Assembly: GCA_029262095.1 (NCBI GenBank)
Contig: JAJDAB010000163.1
Span: 1 to 5,446 of the forward strand
Source: Candidatus Hydrogenedentota bacterium
Lineage (GTDB): Bacteria > Hydrogenedentota > Hydrogenedentia > Hydrogenedentales > SLHB01
Length of the DNA stretch: 5,446 nt
Reading direction: 5' to 3'
The notes beneath the pieces were generated by a model. That model was not told the origin of the DNA. It made no database searches and worked only from the letters and a program-made list of their open reading frames with translations. A program made the position numbers and the translations under genes. Position 1 is the stretch's first letter. The number at the start of each line of letters is the position of its first letter. Shown piece after piece: positions 1 through 5,310 of this stretch.

Positions 1-291
1 GGGCGCATTTTCGGCTACGCGGTACAGGACGTCTTGCAATTCAGGGACCGTCAATTCGCGATCATTGAGTACGATGGAACCGTCGGATTTCAGATTGATG
101 TAAATCTCTCCCCGCGATCGCTCGATTTCCGTCGAACTGTCCGCCGTGGGCAATTGGATATCGAGTTCGCTTTCAAGCGACGTGAATACAGCTGTGGTCA
201 TGAAGAAGACCAACGTCAGAAAAACGATGTCGATGAGCGGTGCTAACTGCATCTCAGCCGCAGCCGCCTGTTCGTGCTTGCCGAACTTCAT
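1..291 (-). CDS. exbD: ExbD/TolR-family biopolymer transport protein, 3' part cut by window edge
   Basis: This is the N-terminal 97 residues of an ExbD/TolR protein; the reading frame is still open at base 1, and about a third of a typical ~135-140 residue protein is missing. A short cytoplasmic N-terminus (residues 1-15) leads into one transmembrane helix (about 16-36) with the family signature LAPLIDIVFLTLVFFM. D21 lies at the position of the membrane aspartate that carries protons in ExbD and TolR. The periplasmic part that follows (about 37 onward) has the usual DIQLP stretch and a beta-rich GEIYINL segment. The ATG start overlaps the stop of the upstream exbB-type gene as ATGA, so translation is probably coupled. 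By family knowledge it works with ExbB to couple proton flow to an outer-membrane or periplasmic process (TonB-dependent uptake or Tol-Pal); which one cannot be decided here. Family call is firm; ExbD versus TolR is inference. Confidence 0.93.
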   Translation of the reverse strand, partial: MKFGKHEQAAAAEMQLAPLIDIVFLTLVFFMTTAVFTSLESELDIQLPTADSSTEIERSRGEIYINLKSDGSIVLNDRELTVPELQDVLYRVAENAP

Positions 292-1046
292 CGGGTGCGT
301 GGCTGGTTGACCAACAACTCGACCAACTCCGCCGCCTCCCCTTCAACCAGTGCGATAATTTTTACGACACGGCCCCGGAAATAGAAGTAGGCGACCATCG
401 CGGGGATGGCGAGGATCAGGCCTGCGGCGGTGGTTACCATCGCTTGCGCCACGTTGTACGCCATCAGTAATCCGCGCGATTCGGTATCGTTCAACGCGAT
501 TGCGCCAAATGCACCAATCATTCCCCAAACGGTCCCTAGTAATCCCAGAAGTGGCGCGATTACCCCCACATTATTTAGGTATGAAATCTTCTGCCACAAC
601 GCAGCCGCGCCACGTTCCCCTTCACTCTCCATGGCTTCCTGGATTACATACCGGTCATGACCTTGCATCTTTATCCCGGCGCGCAATACGTTCGCGATTA
701 GCTCGTCGCGATCCTCGCACATCTGTTGCACGCCCCGGAGATCGTTGTCTGCAAGCTGCGCGTGCGCACGCCGCACGAATTTGGCCGGAACTTCGCGGCG
801 CGGTGTGACCGTGAGGAAAAAGTACAAGGTCATCATCAGCGTGAACACGCTGAGAATGCCGATGATCCAGAGTATCGCTCCACCTTCAAGAATCATGTCC
901 CGAAGAGTCATTTCAGTGGGTTGGATTCCTCCGGAATCAGATGCTTCGGCGATGGGCGCCGTTACATCCATGCCTGCATCCTGAGCCACTGAACACCAGG
1001 CGAGCGATCCAAGAATAAGAGTCGCACACAGCAAATATCGGGCCAC
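288..1046 (-). CDS. exbB: MotA/TolQ/ExbB proton channel family protein with N-terminal signal peptide
   Basis: This inner-membrane proton channel subunit is the partner of the ExbD-type protein downstream. I start it at GTG (1046-1044), giving 252 residues, because GGGAGGT lies just ahead of it with 5 bases after GGAGG. An in-frame ATG at 1085 would add 13 polar residues and lacks such a site. The protein opens with a Sec signal peptide (hydrophobic about 4-16, likely cleavage after S-V-A at 21). A short periplasmic stretch follows, then TM1 (about 57-78), a long cytoplasmic segment (about 82-158), TM2 (about 160-183) with the conserved PLLGLLGTVWGMI core, and TM3 (about 203-223) with TTAAGLILAIPA. 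T172 and T206 match the pore threonines of ExbB (Thr148 and Thr181 in E. coli) by motif alignment. The signal-peptide N-terminal extension differs from E. coli ExbB. The stop overlaps the exbD start (ATGA). Choice between ExbB and TolQ roles is unresolved. Confidence 0.93.
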   Translation of the reverse strand: MARYLLCATLILGSLAWCSVAQDAGMDVTAPIAEASDSGGIQPTEMTLRDMILEGGAILWIIGILSVFTLMMTLYFFLTVTPRREVPAKFVRRAHAQLADNDLRGVQQMCEDRDELIANVLRAGIKMQGHDRYVIQEAMESEGERGAAALWQKISYLNNVGVIAPLLGLLGTVWGMIGAFGAIALNDTESRGLLMAYNVAQAMVTTAAGLILAIPAMVAYFYFRGRVVKIIALVEGEAAELVELLVNQPRTR

Positions 1047-1050
1047 GTAG

Positions 1051-1057
1051 ACCTCCC
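1051..1057 (-). promoter_or_regulatory. Shine-Dalgarno sequence that fixes the exbB GTG start
   Basis: On the minus strand GGGAGGT is followed by CTAC and then GTG at 1046-1044, close to ideal spacing. It favours GTG over the longer in-frame ATG at 1085, and the protein from GTG begins directly with a well-formed signal peptide. Confidence 0.75.
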
Positions 1058-1091
1058 TGCGTGAAATTATTGTCGAATATTCCATGGCGCG

Positions 1092-1137
1092 GCGGGCACA
1101 ACCCCCCTGTAATTCACATGTTAGGTATTATGCCCGC
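1092..1137. repeat. Inverted repeat upstream of the exbB operon
   Basis: GCGGGCA (1092-1098) and TGCCCGC (1131-1137) are perfect 7-base arms around a 32-base spacer; the flanking outer bases (GGCG on both sides) continue the symmetry imperfectly. The repeat lies 46-91 bases ahead of the exbB GTG. Its distal arm overlaps a minus-strand CATAAT (1132-1127) that could be a -10 element with a poor -35 (TGGAAC) 17 bases upstream. It could be an operator or a leader hairpin of the exbBD transcript, or chance in GC-rich sequence. Nothing else notable is seen in the 1047-1199 gap. Confidence 0.3.
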
Positions 1138-1199
1138 GCACGCCTGAGGGTTCCACTTCACTTGAATCGGTCGCCAAACGCCTCTACCGGGAAAAACGA

Positions 1200-1676
1200 C
1201 TATTCGGGTAATGAGTAATCTTTCCACTCGAAGAATTTTCCATCCTTAATCCAGTGAAAGCCAGTCACCTTAAAGGTCTGGTCTTTTCCGCCTTCTCTAG
1301 CGAAAAAGTGATCCGTTCGATCGGTGATCACTAAGTTTCCAAGGACATGCAATCGATGAACGATGAATTCCGCCCGCTCGAACGGTCCAGCGAATCCCTT
1401 GATAAACCCGAGGAATTTCTCCTTACCTTCGATGATCGGTTGTCCTTCAATCAGCTGAAATCGAAACGAATCGTCAAGATAGCCGGCCAATTTGTCGACA
1501 TCTAGTGTTGCGATATCCGCGCACAGTTTACGAGTGAGTTCTTCGTTCGCTTTTTCCACGGCACTGGCCTCGACCGCAGAAGCGGTACCCGATCCGGTGA
1601 GCGCCGAAAACGCCACGCCCGCGCCACCAGCGGCAAGGAACGAACGACGTGTATGACCACTTGTGTTTTGATCCAT
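1200..1676 (-). CDS. Tat-exported SnoaL / limonene-epoxide-hydrolase-fold protein
   Basis: A 158-residue protein in two parts. The N-terminus is a twin-arginine signal: TRRSFLAAGGAG (9-20), a hydrophobic Ala/Gly-rich stretch and a likely cleavage site A-S-A at 32-34. Residues about 40-158 form a small cone-shaped alpha+beta domain of the NTF2/SnoaL type. The stretch VITDRTDHFF (116-125) resembles the family strand holding the catalytic Arg-x-Asp of limonene-1,2-epoxide hydrolase (R120, D122), and FEWKDY (149-154) resembles the later WRDYF strand with the third acidic residue (D153). The Tyr and Asn that bind the water in known hydrolases are not clear here (F71/F73 region). A hydrolase acting on an epoxide or similar small molecule outside the cytoplasm is therefore plausible but unproven; a non-enzymatic SnoaL-like protein is the alternative. 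Start supported by AGGAGA (1691-1686) 9 bases before ATG. Transcribed divergently from the short-chain dehydrogenase. Confidence 0.85.
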   Translation of the reverse strand: MDQNTSGHTRRSFLAAGGAGVAFSALTGSGTASAVEASAVEKANEELTRKLCADIATLDVDKLAGYLDDSFRFQLIEGQPIIEGKEKFLGFIKGFAGPFERAEFIVHRLHVLGNLVITDRTDHFFAREGGKDQTFKVTGFHWIKDGKFFEWKDYSLPE

Positions 1677-1786
1677 ATCGAAAAATCTCCTGTAATTTTA
1701 GCAAGTACAAATGATACGACAATATCGCCTCGATACAAATTGCACCCGCCGCAAACCGACCACCATCGTACATTCATCCAGAATAG

Positions 1787-1807
1787 GTGACAAATCGTTC
1801 GCGTCAC
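1787..1807. repeat. Inverted repeat in divergent intergenic region, possible operator
   Basis: GTGAC (1787-1791) and GTCAC (1803-1807) are perfect 5-base arms around 11 bases, centred at 1797, between two divergent genes (1676 minus, 1875 plus). The size and symmetry suit a dimeric regulator, but the arms are short and the spacing does not fit the CRP consensus. No family of regulator can be assigned and none is encoded in the window. Confidence 0.3.
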
Positions 1808-1854
1808 GGCACCACTGGCTTTTACTGAAACGCCCCAATTGATAGCCTAGTCTG

Positions 1855-1866
1855 TTTCCGCGGAAA
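1855..1866. promoter_or_regulatory. Perfect 12-bp palindrome overlapping the ribosome binding site of the short-chain dehydrogenase gene
   Basis: TTTCCGCGGAAA (1855-1866) is its own reverse complement. Its right half runs into the Shine-Dalgarno region GGAAAGGGG (1862-1870), which ends 4 bases before the ATG at 1875. A protein bound here would block transcription of the gene just downstream, and in RNA only a tight, poor hairpin would form, so a DNA operator is the better reading if it is functional. The symmetry is seen directly; the role is inference. Confidence 0.35.
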
Positions 1867-1874
1867 GGGGATCA

Positions 1875-2681
1875 ATGAAAGATCTGAAGCTGTATGAGGG
1901 ATGGGCACTTGTCACCGGCGCATCTGCCGGAATTGGGCGTGAATTTGCCCGGGCCATCGCCGCGCAGGGCATCAATTGCGTACTGGTCGCCCGCAGAAAA
2001 GACCGCCTGGAACAACTCGCAAAAGAACTTCAAGATGCCCACGGCGTTGAATGCATGCCGGTTCCACTTGATCTCAGTGTCGAAGGCTGCGTTGACGAGC
2101 TCATGGACGTACTGGGCGATACGCCAATCGGCATGCTCGTCAATAATGCTGGCTTCGGACACTCGGGCGAATTCGTCACGCGCGATCCGGAAAGGCTCGC
2201 CGCGATGGTCAAGCTCAATTGTTTGACTCCAGTGCTCTTAACTCGGGCTATTCTTCCGGAGATGGTTGAACGCGAGACGGGTGCTTTGATCATGGTTTCG
2301 TCGCTTGCGGGTTTTGTGGGCACACCATATGAATCGGTTTATGGCGCAACGAAAGCATTTGATCTATCGCTGGGTGATGCGTTGCATCAAGAACTTAAAC
2401 GCAAAGGCATCGACGTGATCACGCTATGCCCGGCGAACACGGCGACAGAATTCTTTGAAGCCGAAGGATTGTCCGAAGAAACGATTAGACTCGCGACGCG
2501 CATGTCGGCCTCAGCGGAACACGTAGTCGATATAACGTTGCGACGATTGGGATCTGCATCAATTGCGAGTCCCTTGATGACGCGGGCAGCAGTAATGGTA
2601 GGCCGCATAATTCCTCGAAGCTTATCGGCGAAACTAATGGGAAAAGGGATCCGCATGGGGTTCAATATCAAAGATGTATAG
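1875..2681 (+). CDS. Classical short-chain dehydrogenase/reductase (SDR), NADP(H)-type
   Basis: A 268-residue cytoplasmic oxidoreductase with a full set of classical SDR motifs on one Rossmann domain. The cofactor loop TGASAGIG is at 14-21. VLVARRKDRL (36-45) with paired arginines at 40-41 after the second strand favours NADP(H) over NAD(H). LDL at 65-67 contacts the adenine ring and NNAG is at 90-93. The catalytic set is N115, S143 (within VSS), Y156 and K160 (YGATK). The DltE/YqjQ-like group (fatty-acyl or sugar-type substrates are only guesses) resembles it in length and layout; the substrate cannot be read from sequence. The C-terminal tail (about 225-265) is hydrophobic and basic and may touch the membrane or close over the substrate. 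The ATG follows GGAAAGGGG by 4 bases. Divergent from the Tat-exported hydrolase-like gene, which may or may not reflect a shared pathway. No clear terminator follows. Confidence 0.93.
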   Translation: MKDLKLYEGWALVTGASAGIGREFARAIAAQGINCVLVARRKDRLEQLAKELQDAHGVECMPVPLDLSVEGCVDELMDVLGDTPIGMLVNNAGFGHSGEFVTRDPERLAAMVKLNCLTPVLLTRAILPEMVERETGALIMVSSLAGFVGTPYESVYGATKAFDLSLGDALHQELKRKGIDVITLCPANTATEFFEAEGLSEETIRLATRMSASAEHVVDITLRRLGSASIASPLMTRAAVMVGRIIPRSLSAKLMGKGIRMGFNIKDV

Positions 2682-2767
2682 CCGTCAACTAGGCCATTGT
2701 ATTTTTGTTTACTTCAGTTTTGCTTCTAGTACACCATAATTAGTGGATTTCCTGCATTACTCCCTTA

Positions 2768-2797
2768 TTGACATTTGCTCATTTTGTCGAGTATGGT
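2768..2797 (+). promoter_or_regulatory. Sigma-70-type promoter for the cysteine-rich secreted protein gene
   Basis: TTGACA (2768-2773) is a perfect -35 consensus. After an 18-base spacer comes TATGGT (2792-2797), a four-of-six match to the -10. Transcription would start near 2804 and leave a leader of about 58 bases before the ATG at 2862. The upstream stretch 2690-2760 is A/T-rich, which suits an UP-like element. This is the best promoter match I see in the window. Confidence 0.55.
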
Positions 2798-2861
2798 CTA
2801 TCTAGAACGAGAAGAGCCAAATGTTTTTTCTGATGTGGACTCGAAAACAGGAGAACAGGAT

Positions 2862-3104
2862 ATGAAACGAATGAGAACGCTATTCGCTATCGTGGCTGCC
2901 CTGTCGATCGGAATCATTGGCGCGGCTGTAACCCTGCCAACTGCCGAAGCCGCCTGCAGCGGGAAGTACTGTGATACGACCACTGAGTGTGTTGGCGATG
3001 ACGAATACATTTACATTCATACTTGCCAAGATATCAACGGCGTTCCGCTTGGGTGTTCCTGTCAGATTGGGGGCGTCGTCATTAATTTGGGTGTTTGCGC
3101 ATGA
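2862..3104 (+). CDS. Small secreted cysteine-rich protein, unknown function
   Basis: An 80-residue precursor that I do not recognise. Residues 1-5 (MKRMR) are basic, 6-25 hydrophobic, and T-A-E-A (27-30) gives a good Sec cleavage site, leaving a mature protein of about 50 residues. It holds seven cysteines (32, 37, 43, 55, 65, 67, 79), including a C-S-C pair, so it is likely folded by disulfides outside the cytoplasm; the odd number leaves one free for a dimer, a cofactor or a partner. Acidic residues cluster at 46-48, and the C-terminus is hydrophobic and ends Cys-Ala. The start is chosen at ATG 2862 because AGGAG lies 8 bases upstream and the signal peptide begins there; a longer in-frame ATG at 2775 falls inside the promoter. 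It has its own promoter and terminator. An extracellular peptide, a protein-protein interaction module or a metal-binding protein are all possible. Confidence 0.8.
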   Translation: MKRMRTLFAIVAALSIGIIGAAVTLPTAEAACSGKYCDTTTECVGDDEYIYIHTCQDINGVPLGCSCQIGGVVINLGVCA

Positions 3105-3168
3105 TTACACGGGTCTAATCAATGGGATCTGCACTAGCTGGCAGACCGGAATATCCACACAAAATTCG

Positions 3169-3199
3169 CGCAGGAAGAAGAAATTCTTCCTGCGTTTTT
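3169..3199 (+). terminator. Intrinsic (rho-independent) terminator after the cysteine-rich gene
   Basis: CGCAGGAAGAA (3169-3179) pairs perfectly over 11 bases with TTCTTCCTGCG (3184-3194), closed by a GAAA tetraloop (3180-3183) and followed directly by five T (3195-3199). A second, weaker hairpin (TCTGC 3128-3132 with GCAGA 3141-3145) lies in the same 3' region. The terminator ends 65 bases after the stop codon is passed (3104 to 3169 start), and only 18 bases separate its T-run from the next gene's GTG. It should end most transcripts from the promoter at 2768. Confidence 0.9.
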
Positions 3200-3217
3200 A
3201 CTTAAAGGACTTAGGCG

Positions 3218-4060
3218 GTGGGAAAAACCCAAAAATTACTTATCCTTCTGGTCGTGTTTGGGATGGCCATGTTAGTCCTATTTAGCCGATTTCAGAACGC
3301 TTCGCCCACCATTACGACGATCGAGAAGCAGGAGAGAATTGTTGTTCTCCCAGGGTCAGCGGTAGCGGCATCTAAGCCTCAGGCCGCTCAACTACCTGAC
3401 GCAGAGTTCCTTCTCGATCGTTCTCTCATGGGACAATCTATCGACCTTGAACTTCGACCATATATCCCGATTAAGAGAATTGAGGACGTGAACATTCTTG
3501 AGCTATTCAAGCCGCATATAACTACAATCGAAGAAACTCCCTTTACCGCAGAGATGGAGGAAGATCTCGCACTATCAGCCCAGCGATACCTCGAGTGGCT
3601 CTGGACCAACGATCACGAAATCTTAAACGAACTCACCGAAAAGGAAAACCCCTCAAGATTGGAACGAAACGGTCGCTATACATCCGAGACAGCCGCGGAA
3701 CAGCGTGGGAAACGCCTTCTTACTGACGGACCAATTAAGGGCATTGGATTTCCTATCACTCCCGTCAGAATTGAACGGGGAAACCTCGGAAAGTTACTTG
3801 AACCGAGCCTTATAGAAAACAATCCAGCCAATTCCCAGTTTCGTGACAGTATAGCTGATTCAGTTAACCGCAGATTCGATGTAGAATCAACCCTATTTGC
3901 CGAAATGTATTTCATGGTCAATATGGGGAATAACGAATATAAGACCGGATTCGTTCTTTGGGCGTACGACGAAGACCGGTCGACATTTAGTCGAGCAACT
4001 TCAGGTTTTTTCAATGCTACGAACCCAGCATCCGATATCCCGATATACGCGTTGCGGTAA
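3218..4060 (+). CDS. Membrane-anchored protein of unknown family
   Basis: A 280-residue protein that I do not recognise. The GTG start is supported by AAAGGA (3204-3209) 8 bases upstream. Residues 2-6 are basic, and 7-22 form a single hydrophobic helix that reads as an uncleaved signal anchor, putting about 255 residues outside the cytoplasm. Next come a low-complexity Ala/Pro-containing linker (about 45-60), an acidic, helix-rich middle (about 110-170; EEDLALSAQRYLEWLW at 114-129 looks amphipathic), and a C-terminal part with short beta-like runs (about 226-250; MYFMVNMG, TGFVLWAYDED). It has no cysteine at all, in contrast to its upstream neighbour. Codon and base use look a little more A/T-rich than the flanking genes by eye. 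No promoter of its own is obvious; expression may depend on read-through of the terminator at 3169-3199. Convergent with pilT, 83 bases away. Inner-membrane attachment is inference from the N-terminus. Confidence 0.8.
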   Translation: MGKTQKLLILLVVFGMAMLVLFSRFQNASPTITTIEKQERIVVLPGSAVAASKPQAAQLPDAEFLLDRSLMGQSIDLELRPYIPIKRIEDVNILELFKPHITTIEETPFTAEMEEDLALSAQRYLEWLWTNDHEILNELTEKENPSRLERNGRYTSETAAEQRGKRLLTDGPIKGIGFPITPVRIERGNLGKLLEPSLIENNPANSQFRDSIADSVNRRFDVESTLFAEMYFMVNMGNNEYKTGFVLWAYDEDRSTFSRATSGFFNATNPASDIPIYALR

Positions 4061-4143
4061 TCGACCGATTCGTGATGCATCCCCAATTACTCAATTGCAA
4101 AGCAGGCTAGCACCAAGATTCGAATCAATATTTCGTGTTCGAG

Positions 4144-5274
4144 CTACATCGTGTTCATGCCTTCGTGAGGACGTCGTTTTTCTTCACCGAGTAGCCCACC
4201 GCGCATTTGATTGAGTTGAATGCCCTGCATCATCAGCGCGAGCTCCGCCGGATTATCGGAAGCCTCTTCGGCCACTTCAGCTGATATCAATTTCGCTTTC
4301 AACAGACCATAAAGGCTGTCGTTAAAGCCCTGCATGCCCTCGTCCCGACCCTGCTGAATCGCCAACGGAATTCGCTCGACACGGTTGTCTTTGATCAGTT
4401 TTCGCACCGAGGGTGAAACCATCAACACTTCACACGCCGGCACGCGGCCTTTCCCGCTATCACGCGCCAGTAACCGTTGACACATGACAGCCTTCAAGTT
4501 AAGCGAGAGTTGTGAGCGAATTTGGTCTTGTTGATTGGAGGGAAACAAATCGACGATACGGTCGATTGTTTGCATCGCGTTCGTGGTGTGCAACGTGCTG
4601 AAAACTAGATGGCCGGTTTCCGCAGCGGATATCGCGGCCTGAAATGTATCGAGGTCGCGCATTTCGCCAACCAGTATGACGTCGGGATCTTGGCGCATCA
4701 CTGCCTTCAACGCAGAAGAAAACGAAGTCGTATCGATCGCGATTTCTCGCTGATTCACCACCGCCTTGTTGTCATTGTGCGTAAACTCAATTGGGTCTTC
4801 GATGGTAACAATGTGACACTTTCGATTCTTGTTGATTCGATCAACAATTGACGCGAGCGTCGTCGATTTACCACTGCCCGTCGTTCCCGTGATCAGCACC
4901 AGCCCCCGCTGCATTTCCGCGAATCGCTCAACGGCATACGGGAGATGCAAAGAGTCGAAGTCGGGAATCTCGTCCTTGATACGACGCATCACAACGGAGA
5001 CGTTTCCCCGTTGTTTAAACACGTTGACTCGGAACCGGCCCAATTCAGGCGTCGAAAATGCAAGGTCGACCTCGCCGTTTTCTTCAAGTTCATTCTGTTG
5101 CCGTCCGTCGAGCATTTCCTCGACCATTTCGAGCACATCGTCCGTGCTTAGCGATCGCTTGCGCGGTATCATTTCCCCGTCGACACGGAAGAACGGCACG
5201 CTATCCATCTTGACATGAATATCGGATGCGTTTCGCTCGACTGCCGCCTGTAACAACTGCTCTAGAATTGCCAA
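4144..5274 (-). CDS. pilT: PilT-family type IV pilus retraction ATPase
   Basis: A 376-residue secretion-type AAA+ ATPase, complete. An N-terminal PAS-like domain (about 1-105, with the RNASDIHV signature at 14-21) is followed by the ATPase domain. This has Walker A GTTGSGKST (130-138), the Asp box TIEDPIEFTH (157-166), Walker B DPDVILVGE (196-204), the His box AETGHLVFSTLH (218-229), and a version of the C-terminal AIRNLIRE motif (SVRKLIKD, 289-296) that retraction needs. By family knowledge it forms a cytoplasmic hexamer at the pilus base that depolymerises pilin. Length is closer to PilU (about 380) than PilT (about 345), and the IDTTSF stretch is PilU-like, while GEMRD and TIDRIVDLFP are PilT-like, so the subgroup is open. 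The start is TTG at 5274-5272, with GGGAG 6 bases upstream and the expected N-terminus MAILEQLL. It lies 36 bases downstream of the ftsZ tail, so is probably in one operon. Confidence 0.95.
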   Translation of the reverse strand: MAILEQLLQAAVERNASDIHVKMDSVPFFRVDGEMIPRKRSLSTDDVLEMVEEMLDGRQQNELEENGEVDLAFSTPELGRFRVNVFKQRGNVSVVMRRIKDEIPDFDSLHLPYAVERFAEMQRGLVLITGTTGSGKSTTLASIVDRINKNRKCHIVTIEDPIEFTHNDNKAVVNQREIAIDTTSFSSALKAVMRQDPDVILVGEMRDLDTFQAAISAAETGHLVFSTLHTTNAMQTIDRIVDLFPSNQQDQIRSQLSLNLKAVMCQRLLARDSGKGRVPACEVLMVSPSVRKLIKDNRVERIPLAIQQGRDEGMQGFNDSLYGLLKAKLISAEVAEEASDNPAELALMMQGIQLNQMRGGLLGEEKRRPHEGMNTM

Positions 5275-5280
5275 TCGTTG

Positions 5281-5285
5281 CTCCC
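5281..5285 (-). promoter_or_regulatory. Shine-Dalgarno sequence that fixes the pilT TTG start
   Basis: On the minus strand GGGAG is followed by CAACGA and TTG at 5274-5272. The TTG start gives the short N-terminus usual for this family; the first internal ATG (codon 23) would remove the conserved SDIHV region, so TTG is preferred. Confidence 0.75.
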
Positions 5286-5310
5286 GCGGTCGCCGCTATC
5301 GGTCAAGGCG

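Noticed and set aside
240..992. Overlapping plus-strand open frames opposite exbB and exbD
   Set aside because: Their products have no recognisable domains and lie antisense to clearly conserved proteins.
1695..1722. Minus-strand TTGTCG-N16-TAAAAT as promoter of the Tat-exported gene
   Set aside because: A transcript from it would begin at about 1688, inside the AGGAGA ribosome binding site, leaving no usable leader.
1787..1807. CRP-type site
   Set aside because: The GTGA and TCAC half-sites are too far apart for the TGTGA-N6-TCACA pattern.
2030..2671. Minus-strand open frames opposite the short-chain dehydrogenase
   Set aside because: Ser/Ala-rich shadow translations without ribosome binding sites or motifs; the plus frame holds all SDR motifs.
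2775..2861. In-frame upstream ATG extension of the cysteine-rich protein
   Set aside because: It begins between the -35 and -10 of the proposed promoter, has no Shine-Dalgarno, and would bury the signal peptide behind 29 polar residues.
2862..3104. Bacteriocin with a double-glycine leader
   Set aside because: The leader is a standard Sec signal ending T-A-E-A, with no Gly-Gly cleavage site and no peptidase-transporter or immunity gene recognisable nearby.
2862..4060. Toxin-antitoxin pair
   Set aside because: The small product is exported, the second is membrane-anchored and much larger, and the two are separated by a terminator; none of this fits a known TA layout.
4061..4143. Bidirectional terminator between the convergent genes
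   Set aside because: Only short, weak pairings (such as TCGAA with TTCGA) and no T-run were found.
4609..5218. Plus-strand open frames opposite pilT
   Set aside because: Low-complexity shadow products antisense to an intact conserved ATPase.
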